Assembly: GCA_029204045.2 (NCBI GenBank)
Contig: CM055073.1
Coordinates: forward strand, 31,054,576 to 31,118,575
Reading direction: 5' to 3'
Source of the DNA: Tillandsia leiboldiana
Taxonomy: Eukaryota > Streptophyta > Magnoliopsida > Poales > Bromeliaceae
Length of the DNA: 64,000 bases
In this document: one piece after another, positions 1 to 11,100 of the stretch
Layout: each line of letters opens with the position of its first letter
Numbering within the stretch: the stretch's first letter is position 1
Notes under the pieces: model-generated
What the model was told of the DNA's origin: nothing
The model's database searches: none
Seen by the model: only the letters and a program-made list of their open reading frames with translations
Translations under genes and position numbers: made by a program

Positions 1-34
1 TTATTATTATATGTTACTTACTTTATATTATTAA

Positions 35-805
35 TTGATAATTGATATTATTGATATATTTGTTGTGAAAAGGTACAAATTAAATGTTGTTGTTGAAGAT
101 TCCACTGGTTTTACTAATTTCACTATATTTGGGAAGGCAGCACAAGATCTCATTCGTATTCTAGCTCAAATTTTAGCTGCCTCACCTGGTTCAGATCAAT
201 TTACGCTTCCTCCTGTAATTAAAGCTATTAGTGGACAAGAGCATATTTTTCAGATTACACCCGACACACAGCGATTTAAATCAAGCTCTATATCTTTTAA
301 AGTACTAAAATTTTTTTCCTCTTAATTGTAATGCGAAAGGAAAGTCTCCTATGGTACAAAATTTGCTCATCAAATGTGAAGAACAACTGCAGTCACCTAC
401 TACTAACAAAGAAATCAATAAAGATTTATTTACAGAAACATCACCAGATGTGGAAATTTCTTCCGGGTAGTTTTGCTATCATTTTATATGAAGTAATATT
501 TTAGATAAATTTGTATAAATATATTTTTTTTCCTGTTTTTTAACTTTAGTAAATATTTTTATGACCAGCTCAAGGCATTTCATTGATGATATATCTGAAA
601 TATATCATCCTAAAAAACTCCGCCTTACGTAAGATATCTAATCTAAAGTATTTATGTTACTTAATTATTTATGATTATATATATAATTATAATTTATTTA
701 TAATATGAAATTATTTACATTAATTGTAGATTTGATGAAAAAGAACGATCTGATAGAGAGACCAGACGAAGAATTGCATGCTACAAACAATTTACTAATA
801 TAATA
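35..805 (+). pseudogene. RPA1-like OB-fold gene remnant (Helitron-type), broken
   Basis: The 96-residue reading frame at 35-325 reads like the C-terminal OB-fold of replication protein A large subunit (VVVEDSTGFTNFTIFGKAAQDLI is the diagnostic stretch, shown here only as family evidence). Homologous coding continues past its stop in another frame to about 466, where a GT donor follows, so one base has been lost or gained near 310-325. Two further exon-like stretches follow AG acceptors: about 549-629, and about 731-805 (basic, ending in a stop). RPA-like proteins bind single-stranded DNA; Helitron copies are thought to assist rolling-circle replication. Nothing suggests that this copy is functional. 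The 5' part lies outside the window. Confidence 0.55.
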
Positions 806-953
806 TTTGTGTGCTGTACATAATATATGATGTTTAATGTTTAATACTTAGTTTAATTTTGAGTATTTTCAATCTTTTTTTATAATTTTAAACTATGAAT
901 TATTTTAATTTCGAGGAAGGAAAATTTTGTTAGAAAAACTTAGAATAGTAAAT

Positions 954-1596
954 CTCTATATTACTACGTGATTTGATCGCTAAGTAATTTGAAGTAATAT
1001 TTAGTAATTCTCAAGAATATTGTCAGGTTTTTATATTTCTGGTTTTCCAAAATATATGGACATATTTTGTAAGATTGTATGAGATTTTGGTAATCCTTCT
1101 AAGAAAGTTTAAATTAAATATAGTATCCCTAATTATTTCTAACTTTCAAATATAATAATTTATTATGTGTTTTTTCGAAAAATTATTTTAAATTAAATGT
1201 ACTATGCCTGCATATTTTTAACTTTTAAATTTAATAAATTATGTCTAATGTTTAATTATTTTTTAGTTACCGCAGCTCTATATTACTACGTGATTTTATC
1301 ACTAAGTAATTTGAAGTAATATTTAGTAATTCTCAAAAATATTGCTAGCTTTTTATATTTCTGGCTTTTCAAAATATATTGACATATTTTGTAAGATTGT
1401 ATGAGATTTTGGTAATCCTTCTAAGAAAGTTTAAATTAAATATAGTATGCCTCATTATTTCTAACTTTCAAATATAATAATTTATTATGTGTTTTTTTGA
1501 AAAACTAATTTAAATTAAATGTAGTATGCCTGTCTATTTTTAATTTTAAATTTAATAAATTATGTTTAATCTCTAATCATTTTTTAGTTACCGCAG
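954..1596 (+). repeat. 324-bp direct tandem duplication in Helitron tail
   Basis: The stretch from 954 (CTCTATATTACTACGTGAT) recurs from 1278 in the same order with scattered substitutions. Both units end in TTTTTTAGTTACCGCAG (1261-1277 and 1580-1596). The second unit runs on into the GC hairpin; the first ends at the same half-hairpin, as if an ancestral terminus was duplicated in tandem and lost its distal half in the inner copy. Confidence 0.85.
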
Positions 1597-1618
1597 CGAA
1601 GCGCGGGTATTTAATAGT
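1589..1618 (+). other. Candidate Helitron 3' terminal hairpin
   Basis: TACCGC at 1589 pairs with GCGGGTA at 1603-1609 around a GC-rich loop. The hairpin is followed by TTTAATAGT, a degenerate form of the expected CTRR end. Confidence 0.5.
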
Positions 1619-2279
1619 TTCCTATGATTTTTGACTTGTGAGTTGTGATGAGAACTTATTTAGCAGTAATTTAAATTAAATAAATTAAAAGATTATAAAT
1701 TAATTTTATTAAAATGGTGTGTGAATCGTGTGGGCTCCGTATATATATATTTTTTTCTCAAAATTGCACCCGCAAATTATCACTCGAGGACTAATCAACG
1801 CCACGTGTCGCATCGTCGCTGCCTCGGGGTCTGTGTTTGTGGGGACTCGGTTTTTTGACCCACCAGTGGGGCCCACCACCCCTGTATCTCTTTGTCCTCT
1901 CCCACTTTCCTTCCACCAAAAGATGTAGGAAAATGCTACTTATACACCCCATTTGGGGGTGTATATCGCACATCCCATCCATCTAATAGGTGGGGTGTGG
2001 TGAAGAGTCACTTCACAACACAATTTGTGAAGTGACCCCCCACCCTTAAATGGGTGGGTGTAAGATGTACACCCCTTTGGGGGTGTACATGTAGCGTTGC
2101 CCAAAGATGTAACCCTAAAATCAAACCCTAGAATCGTACCCAATCCACGTCGTCTCCCTCCTCCCCCGAACCCCATCAATCTCTAACCCTACTACCTTCG
2201 CCCCCCGCCAAAACCATAGCTCCTCGCCGGAGCACCGTCGCCGACGAACCGACGAAGAAATCTCCGGCGAGGGGCCGCG
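1619..2279 (+). promoter_or_regulatory. Upstream and 5' leader region of the FRS gene
   Basis: This gene-free stretch precedes the FRS start codon. It holds a CACGTG G-box at 1802-1807, a TGGGGCCCACC palindrome-like site near 1866-1876, and telo-box-like AAACCCTA/ACCCTAAAA motifs just downstream of a MITE (about 2111-2130). The region turns GC-rich from about 2150, as expected for a leader. The TATA and start sites are not certain; (TA)n at 1740-1750 is too weak to call. The MITE at 1928-2102 leaves only 177 bp between its end and the ATG, so it lies in the proximal promoter or the 5' UTR. Confidence 0.55.
1928..2102. mobile_element. MULE-type MITE, family A, copy 1
   Basis: This 175-bp element has inverted ends (GGAAAATGCTAC... 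on the left; the right end reads GGGCAACGCTACATGTACACC in reverse) and inner palindromes around TACACCCC. It is flanked by a perfect 9-bp direct repeat AAAGATGTA (1919-1927 and 2103-2111). A 9-bp target duplication is the hallmark of Mutator-like elements. It carries no coding capacity. The same family recurs at 16842 and 20605. Confidence 0.9.
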
Positions 2280-2428
2280 ATGGAGGCGGAGGAGTCCGCA
2301 GCCGCCGCCGCCGCCGCGGCGCGGTGGAGGGACCCGCGGCGAGCCCGCCTCGCCCCGCGCCGCGACCTCAACTCCCAGGTCCGATCCCTCCGTTCGATCC
2401 CATTCTACGGTTTCTCACCTCCAATTCG

Positions 2429-2460
<32 letters not shown>

Positions 2461-5456
2461 TCGTTTTCGTTCAGATTCTGGGGATTTAATCCAAATTTTG
2501 CATTTTTTTTTTCCCGTGCTCAATAATCCCGAATTATTGATCACGGGAAGCGCCGAGCACAATTCGACCTCATATTCCGATCCAAAAACAACGACTTCAA
2601 AATGAAAAAGTTGCAATTTTTGTTCAATTCAATTCCGGTTGTTTATATAAATCCGCGGATTCAGGGCGGGCCGAGCAATGCCGAGTACACGGAAGTGGAC
2701 TCGGAGGAAGAAGACGACGACGATGACGACGACGACGACGTCTACGACGGCGTGCCGGAGGTGGGCATGGTGTTCAGGTCCCACGAAGAGGTCTCCAAAT
2801 TCTACAAGTCCTACGGTCGCCGCGTCGGCTTCGGCGTCTCCGTCCGCCGGTCGTCTTTCACCAAAGAAGGCCTCTGTCTGTACTTAGAATTGATGTGCTG
2901 CAAGGGCGGCCGGCGGCGCGCCGAGCCCAAGTTCCGGAAACGGACTTCGGCCACCACCAATTGCCCGGCCAAGATCCGCGTCAAGCTGTGGGGCGACGGA
3001 TTGCTCCATCTCGAGCTCGCCAGCCTCGATCATAACCACCCTGTCAGCCCTTCCATGGCGCGCTTCTTGAGCTGCTACAATCAGCTCTCCGGCGCCGCCA
3101 AGCGCCGCCGGCGTAGTAATGCTGCTGCCGCCGCCGCCTCCGCTCCGCCGCCTAGCGGAATGCCGATCGACAGACTGGGCGAGCTCGAGGGGCTGCTCTT
3201 TGCAGAGAGCAGGAGTAGGAGTTTCGTGGAGAGAGGGCGGCTGAAGCTCGGAGAAGGCGATTCGGAAGCCCTCCGGATATTCTTCACCAGAATGCAGGCC
3301 AAGAACCCGAATTTCTTCAGCGTGCTGGATTTGGACGAGGAAGGGTGCGCGCGCGGCGCTTTCTGGGCTGATGCGCGGTCGAGGGCCTCGTACGAGTATT
3401 ATAATGATGTCGTTGTGCTCGATACAAGCTGCGTTTGTGGCAAGTATGAAGTGCCTCTCGCCGCTTTCGTTGGGGTGAACCACCACGGCCAGCCGGTGCT
3501 GCTCGGCTGCAGTTTGCTTTCCGACGAGACGGTCGAGACCTACGTTTGGCTGTTCAAGGCTTGGATAGCTTGTATGGCCGGGCTTCTGCCGAAAGCTCTT
3601 ATAACCGACCACTGTCGGGCCGTTCAGAGCGCGGTCGCGGAGGTGCTCCCGGGTGTTCGGCATCGCCTTTGCCTGTTTCAGATAATGAAGAGGGCTGCTG
3701 AAAGATTGGGAGGGATGGCGGAGTACAGAGCGATCAATAAGACGATGCAGAAGGCCGTGTACGACTCGCTGAGGACGGACGAGTTTGAAGAGGAATGGAG
3801 GCGAATGATTGAGATGTACGGGCTTCACGGGAACGAGTGGCTGAGATTGCTCTACGAGTGTCGGTACTTGTGGGCCCCGGTTTTCTTGAAAGACGCATTT
3901 TGGGCGGGAATGTCGGCTACGCAGAGAAACGAGACAGTTAGTGCTTTTTTCGATGGTTATATCGACGCGAAGACTTCTTTGAGGCATTTCCTAAGTAAAT
4001 ACGAGATGGCTTTACAGGGTAAGTACGAAAAGGAAGCACAAGCGGACTTTGAGACGTTCCATAAACGGCGCCCTGCTGTGTCGAAATTCTATATGGAGGA
4101 GCAGCTATCGAAGGTATACACTCTGAACATGTTCAAGAAATTCCAGGATGAGATCGAAGCCATAATGTATTGCCATGCGTCTCTAGTTAGTATGGACGGG
4201 TCCGCCTCTACTTTCGACGTGAAGGAGTGTATATTTCTCGATGACGGTAAAAGAACCATGAATAAGAATTATTTAGTCACATACCGTGCGGAAGAGAAAA
4301 ATGTTTATTGCATTTGTGGGTCTTTTCAATTCAGAGGTATACTATGTAGGCATACTTTGTCGGTGTTCAAATTGCAACAAGTTCATGAAATACCTTCGCA
4401 GTACGTTCTCGATCGGTGGAAGAAGGAATTCAAGCGCCTGCATGTGACGGCTCGTTCTGCGAACGACTTTGTCGCCAACAGCAGAGTCGATCGGTACGAT
4501 TACTTGTCCATGCGGTGCCTTCAGCTTGTGGAGGTCGGGGTCTTATCCGATAAATATCAGCTTGCTTTGAAGTTGATAAGAGAGGTGGAGAAGTTTCTTC
4601 TGAGCGACAGCACGCATGATGATACGCAACCGAAGATAAAACCGCGCGTCCCGAAAGCAAATAAAGTGAGCGCGAGCAGCAATGAAAATGTGGGGGTGAT
4701 CATGGCTTCTGAAAATGGAAATGAGGGGAGGCGGCGTGGTCGAGCGCCGCAAGAGAAAGAATCTCAGGTAAGATATGGTTGATTTCTCTAACCGACTTTT
4801 AATGGTTACTATGGCTTATTTTGCATAGTAATGATATTTATGTAGGAAGGAGCAAATCCAAACACTGTGCCACCTGGTAGCTATTTCAGTCTACCTATGA
4901 ATAGCCAACAGGGTGTTTCTAATCAAGCAGCCATGCGACCGAGCATTGTTTACATGTTTCCTGTATGTAACTCATCCTAAACCACTTTTGAACTAGGTCG
5001 CTTTTATCTCTGATTGGGCTTCTGAAAATTAAGATTTACCGGGGAATGTATCCATAGATTTTTTTTGCTGGGATTGTAATGAATCTACAAACTTTGTAAG
5101 TCTCTGTATATTAGGCGTTAGAGCTCTAATTGCAAACTCTTTATTTTATATGGTAGGGTGGGTTTGACCCGCAGATGTTTGGAAATGGACCAATGATGCC
5201 GTGGATCTATCAACAGATGTTCCAGGTTTGTATCGTGGGTTAACTGTTTCTTGCTATTTTTTGGCACAAAAATGCATCTAACATGACTTCTTATGAAATT
5301 ATTATGCGAGAATGTACACAGAGGGCTCAGAAGTCAAAGGAAACTCCCGGCTCAAGTACAGGACAAACGACAAGAAAACGGAGGATTTATCGCGGCCATA
5401 AACCCGTGGAAGCAACGCAAGAACCTAGCGACACCCCCGGACCAAAAACTGGCTAG
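2280..5456 (+). CDS. FRS: FAR1-RELATED SEQUENCE (FRS) transcription factor, 5 exons, ~840 aa
   Basis: Coding exons are 2280-2378, 2665-4767, 4846-4962, 5157-5225 and 5322-5456. All junctions are GT-AG and in phase 0. The protein starts with an Ala-rich stretch (residues 7-14), then an Asp/Glu run (~46-58). An FAR1 zinc-binding DNA-binding domain follows (~74-165, Cys residues near 111-133 and H156/H158), then a KRRRR nuclear signal (179-183). The MULE transposase-derived domain (~275-470) keeps D286, D348 and E456 in the places of the DDE triad. A SWIM zinc finger is C582-x-C584...C594-x-H596. The tail is short, polar and basic. Family knowledge: FHY3/FAR1/FRS proteins are nuclear regulators domesticated from Mutator transposases, acting in light and stress signalling. 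The exact FRS paralogue cannot be set. The start at 2280 is chosen because the alternative ATG at 2602 lies in intron 1. The gene converges with LETM1. Confidence 0.93.
2379..2664 (+). other. FRS intron 1 with CT microsatellite
   Basis: CAG/GTCCGA donor and TTCAG/GG acceptor. A (CT)n run lies at about 2431-2455. An in-frame ATG at 2602 inside the intron would give an alternative N-terminus if the intron were retained. Confidence 0.8.
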
Positions 5457-7490
5457 AATTGGAGCCTTAAATCACAGAAGAGTACCCTTGGTTTGTCTAA
5501 TTGTCATGAATTTTTTTTGAAGCAGGATGCAAGATTTCAGGGCTCTGGTGTAGGAATTCTCTAGCCAGAGTCGCTGAGGAATGTCTATACCAATAGGAAA
5601 AGCCTGTTCCAGAACACCTCCCTCATTTCCTAGTGAGAGATCTAAGGAGGGAAGAGTAATTTTCTAGACATTAATGTCCTGTTGTGGGTCTTCGGGGGAC
5701 GAAAGAGTGGCAGTAGGATCTTCGATGGAGGATTAGAACTCGCCGAAGAAATGAGAAGCTTGCATGGTGGGATTAATCTCTCTTGAACAATGTTATAGTA
5801 TGAGGAGGGACAAAAAGAAGAAGAAAAAAAAAAAAAAAAATCCTCTCATGTGTTCTTTACCATAAAATTTTGTTCGCAAGCGTGCCATTGCAATATTTGC
5901 TGTGTCTCAGAGAGCCTGCTTAGAATATATCTGTAAGCTTCTTCCTCTGTTTTTTTCTTCATCTTTTGTAGCTTGCCGATCCGAGTCAAAACATATGTGA
6001 ATAGTTGTTTCATCATGATGCTACATTTTTGTTTTCCTAGTTTCATCTCTTGAATGAATAAATTCTACTCAACTATAAATCTTTTTTACTTGTAATTTTG
6101 TTGGTTCTCTTTGTGTTGTTGCTTGAGATGCTTGATTTAGTGATTCCAGTCAGATAGGAATGCTCTATTTTCTGCTGGGGCACCTGCAGTTTCAATTTGC
6201 TCAATTGCACCAAGTTAAATCACATTGCTGGTATTTGGGATTCTTTGCCCGTATTCTAAACTGGTAGAGCTTTGAATCGAGGCACTAATACACCCCACCC
6301 ATCCAGTGGTGGAGTGAATTACATCAGTTGGGATGTACATCGTACACCCATTTCAGAGTGTATAGATAGCATTGCTCTTTTGCCTAATAGCCTTAGATGA
6401 TTCCAATACTAAAAGGCCCCCCTAAGTTTATAGATTTGAATTAGGTCGCTCTCCTAGCCAAGTAGAAAAATTCATCATTTGTTACCTTCATATGTTTTTA
6501 CCCTAATTTACTTGGAATTAACGGAGTCCTCTGCTCAGGTAATAATAAATAGAGAGCCAAAGGGAAAAAGAGAAGAATATTTGGAGGTTACTATTTAAAT
6601 TGGCCTGAGTTCAAAACTACATTGTCCAAACGCAAATACTTTTAATAAGAGTGTGAACAAGATCCAAAAAAGTGCTACAAAACTCAACACTTGTCCTCAT
6701 ATGTTTAAAAATGGCTCTAGAAGCTTTCTGTGTACAGCAGTGAAATCTGATTGATGCAGGGCAGAAGCCATTCTCAAACTAGGGATTTTTTACTACACAC
6801 CAAACTACAAAATGGTGTGAGAGCCACAATTAACATAACCTACCTTTCTTTCTTTTTATATATATATAATTGCAATTCGTAACGCCTATGCTTTCAATAG
6901 TGTTCCTTTCGGAATTAATGAATAGTTCATGAAATAACATAAACTAAAAAATAAAATTAATTTTAGATTTAACAACGAAAAACTTACCAGAACCAAATTA
7001 ATTTTATAATAGAGTCCACTCTATTATAAGATAATATTTTTTACACCCTATGACTCTAGAATTACTCTAATTTCATCTTCGATCGCTCTCAAGTTCATCA
7101 AAGATGAGAGGGAAAAAAAAAAAAAAAAAAAAACACACCAAACAACTATTGTAATTATGGTCTCTCTATAGGATCTTTAATTCATAGTATGTCTAAACGA
7201 AGGGAAAATCGTAATGTATAACTAATGTGCTATTACTTTATCTCATACTACGAGAGCAGCATACACCAACCAAGCGGTAAAAGGCCATGCCACATCCAAC
7301 AATTTTACAGTACATTGTAAATCACGGATCGGCCGGCCCCGGTCTCGGCAAAGTTGTAGAGTTCTTTACAACGACGAAGCGCGGGATCAGCATTTCGGCC
7401 TTGCTATATTGCTACAAACCTCTCGTAAGAAAGAATATAAATTATTGCTTTCAAAATAAAGAGTAAAACATAATCAAATACTTGTGTCCT
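5457..7490. other. FRS 3' region and intergenic gap between convergent genes
   Basis: No gene is supported here. The first part is presumably FRS 3' UTR; AATAAA at 6057-6062 is a possible poly(A) signal. A-runs occur at about 5824-5840 and 7108-7131, and a truncated MITE lies at 6286-6377. The last few hundred bases before 7491 would contain the LETM1 3' UTR on the minus strand. Confidence 0.5.
6286..6377. mobile_element. Truncated MULE-type MITE, family A
   Basis: The stretch resembles the right half of the family A elements: palindromic CACCCATCCA...TGGTGGAGTG, a TACACCC arm, and an end reading GATAGCATTGCTC. No left end or target duplication was found. Confidence 0.55.
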
Positions 7491-8020
7491 CTATACTCGC
7501 GCGGTGGCCTCTCCGCCGTTGGCTTCCTCTGTTTGCGTCGCCAACTTCACGATGTCCTCCACGAGGATCTTTCCTTCTGTTGTTGAACAGAGAGAAGTAG
7601 GGTCGGAGAAAGTGAATGAGAAGTTGGGATATAATTGCGGGTTTTACTGTCAGTAACGGTAAAGAAGAGTTTGAGTGCATTGAGATAACAACCTTTATCT
7701 TTAGAGAGGTTGCTGATGAGTTCTTGGACGCCCTCCTTTCCGATGGTGTCTTTTAGATACATGGCTGCGGCTGCAACCTCTTCCGGGGTAACTTTGCCGT
7801 CGCGATCCCTACAAGAAAAAGGTTTGTAGTATAGGTTACTTGTAGTTGGATTATAACATTGTAATACACTCTTAGTAAGTATCTTCTTATGTCGTCTTAA
7901 CCTGTGGGTCACATGATAACTCAAATGAAACAAGAGAGAAACTTTTAAACTTTAGTACCTTAACCAAAAGACTTCTTTCCGCACCATCGTTTTCAGGAAT
8001 AACATAAAAATACAGAAAAA

Positions 8021-8114
<94 letters not shown>

Positions 8115-11100
8115 CGATCAAAAGAAGATGTGAATTGTATAAAACAGAGGAAGCAAGAGGGAAAACAAAAACAAAAAAAAAAAAACTGGTTTCTTCTAGG
8201 TTTGTCGTCATGTGCATAATATTTTCAAATGTCTAGTTGTGTTCGTAAAGATTTAACCGCATGATTCAGCACGGAAGTAATGAAGGTAGAAAGAAGCCAA
8301 GGGAATCACACTGGCGAGAATAAAATTTCAGTCGGAAACAGTAAGAAGGAACCAAAATAAGCTGGTGAGTGCGCTTTACATGTTAACCATCTTTTGCTGC
8401 CGCTTTAAGAATTTAAACAAGTTATCATTTCCGGAAGAAATACAGTCATAGACGACACAGTACTCAATGCAGCAAGATATCAATGGAGGCATGCAAGTGA
8501 TGCTTACCTGTCAAGCAGTTGCCAACGGTTGCCAATTTTAGCATCCACGTCATCGATTTCCTTTTCTAATTCTTGGAGCATGGCATCAACCTGAAGAGCG
8601 GAAGAGCTCTAATCAGTGTTTCTATAAGAGAAACAGTAAGCACTTAACGTAATTCATCAAAAAAAGGTATTCAACCAGCCATGAATCATATCATGTAATC
8701 TCTACGCAACAAAGGAGGGTACAAAATATTGCTCATAAAAGAGTAAAATATTATATCTTTCCAATGAAATTCAACTTGCGAAACATAATTTGGACACTTG
8801 CATCATGCTTTAGTAAGCGCGTTCAGAGATTGGATCGGGTGGACTTCTATTTTGACCCTAGTGAGAGGGTAGCATCTTCGCATGATTCGTGTGGACAATT
8901 AAACAATTATTAGTGTAAAATGCATCAATAATAGTCTTATTACTATCCCAATATTGCAACTCTTCTTTGAAGGTACTAAGACATATCCAGTAACATTGGC
9001 CCCAGTTAATTTCAAACCTCCCCATCTCTCCGAGGGGAACATGCATACTGATCGAAAGTTTGAAACTAAAAGACTAGAAAACTATTGTGAGAATGAGAAC
9101 TAGAGAAAAGCATTGCAACAAAGGACTTGATTCACAGATGCAAGAAAGGGTTTGTTACCCGATCGATTAGAGCCGAAGAGACTTTGTCCCCTGCAGCTAC
9201 CTCAGCTGCATGGTCGGACTTCTCTCTAGCAGCTATGTATGCCTTCTTCGCCTCCTCTTCACCATCTGTACCCTCTTTCTCCAACATCTTATTATAAAGT
9301 TCTATCTGCATTTATCAACAAATAAATCAGTAGAGCAAGTTTCATTTTGCATGTTCTAATTTGTAAATATGCACAAAGTTTTGATTTATGACAATTATTT
9401 GGAAAGGCATACCTCCTTGTTTACCAGGCCCAAAAACTCCTGCCTTTCCTTACTAACAGACTGCAAGAATGAGGTTATGGTAGAATTTAGTGCCACTGTT
9501 GATCTCAAACCTAACCAGGGCAGGTAAAAACAGCATAAAATACTTTAAGATCTTACAGATGCTGAAGCAAGAACAGCTAATGCACGGCTGATATTGCAGA
9601 GCTGTTCTTTCATATCCATTGTTTTTGCTTTCGCCAGTTCCTCTGCTTCCCGAGCTGTGGGCCCAGTCATCTCCTTCAAGGCAACATCCTCTCTGCTAAC
9701 CTCAGGTTCCTTGAGTTTTGCTTTTTCTTCTTTCTCTTGCTTTTTCTCTTCCTCCTACAAGAGTTTTTATCGCGTAAGAACAAAGCAAAAAAGAAAACAA
9801 TATAAGAATGTGTGAAAATGAATAGAACATCTACAATACAAAATCCATGTAGTACCTTGATAAGCTCTTCCTGCATCTCAAGGAATTCCAATTTTCTCCT
9901 CCTCTCAGAAACAGAATCCTCAGACGGCAAAACTGTACCGACAGTGTCGACAACTTCATCTGGCAGAGATGATAATGTAGCCACAACAGCCTCCTCAGGT
10001 TTCAACCGCCCAGATACAGTGAATGCTCTAACAAATGTTATAGACACGCAACAATGAGCCTGAAGAGCATTATTTATGCATAAAGTAGTGTGTTGTGAAA
10101 GAGAGTTACCTCGAGAGTATAAGAAGAGAAGATGGCACAGCATAATTAAGAGACAAATCTAACCAGTCACGAAGCTGGAGGAAAAAGTAAAAGAGAGAAG
10201 TCCTTAGCCAAATATCTCACTACTTGGGATAGCACACAGAAGAAGAAAATGAATGCAATAAAAAGGATGTGGAATGTATCAACTAAATTCTAGAACAAAA
10301 GCCCAAGATTATAAGAAAAAAAAATCAGCTGAACAGGTGTTACTTTAATTTGCTCGCTTGTTAATTTTTATTTTGAAGAGGTTAGAGTCAATCAACATTT
10401 ACAGTAACAAGATCAGTATAGATAGTGCTCATAATTATGACTGCATATTAATATCTAGATTATCTTTTCCTTTTTCTAGTGATGAACTGATGATGGGTAA
10501 AATGTTGTGATGCGCGTAACAAAGGCTCTTGATTTTTGCTAATGAAATTATCTTTCGAAAGCATGATTGAAGGAGAGGAAACCTGTTGACGCATCTCTTC
10601 TGTAGATAGCAGCCCAAGATGGCCTCGTTCCCGACAAGCTTGTCTAAGTTCCTCCTCAGAAAGAGACTCCACACCCTCTAGTTGGATTAGTTTATCATCT
10701 TTCTTAATCCTGTATAAACAAGTTCAAAGTGTGTTATGCCTTAAGGGGAATATATTGGAGATACAAGAAAATACAAATTAACAAACGAAAGAAAAAAGGC
10801 AATGCGAGAGAATGAAACATGATATCTAATATCACAATTCTAACATGGCTGAAGCGCATGAGTAAGACACTAAAAACATTAGAATAACAAGATAGTACAA
10901 TCTGTCAGGCTCAACAGCCAGATAATACAACAATTCGTGTAACACAGTTAAGCATTTAGTTATGTAATTAACTTGCTGTCGGTCAATTACTAATTTAGTA
11001 TATTACTTAGTCTAGCTGAAGAACTGCCTCCAACTAGACCATTTACAAACTATTAAGTCTTTTGCAATTGAATTAACACCCCTGATATAGTGTTATATTG

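Larger units (their letters stand above)
1..1618 (+). mobile_element. Helitron-like element, 3' part (left end outside window)
   Basis: Two independent features point to a Helitron. The first is a broken gene for an RPA1-like single-strand DNA-binding protein, a cargo typical of plant Helitrons. The second is a short GC hairpin at 1589-1609 in otherwise AT-rich DNA, followed by a weak CTRR-like end (AATAGT, near 1613-1618). Helitrons end in a hairpin about 10 bp before CTRR and make no target duplication, so the boundary cannot be confirmed from flanks. The 5' TC end and the Rep/helicase gene are not in the window. The class is an inference; the RPA homology and the hairpin are seen directly. 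Confidence 0.55.

Noticed and set aside
2884..3987. 367-residue open frame antisense to FRS
   Set aside because: It is the complement of the GC-rich FRS coding exon; no domain is recognisable, and the sense strand clearly encodes conserved FAR1/MULE domains.
2280..5456. FRS gene read as an active MULE transposase
   Set aside because: It has four introns, an FAR1 domain and a SWIM finger. No inverted ends or 9-bp duplications were found around the gene; the MITE upstream is a separate small element.
7993..8217. Ser-Leu repeat protein frame
   Set aside because: It is a translation of the (AG)n microsatellite in a LETM1 intron.
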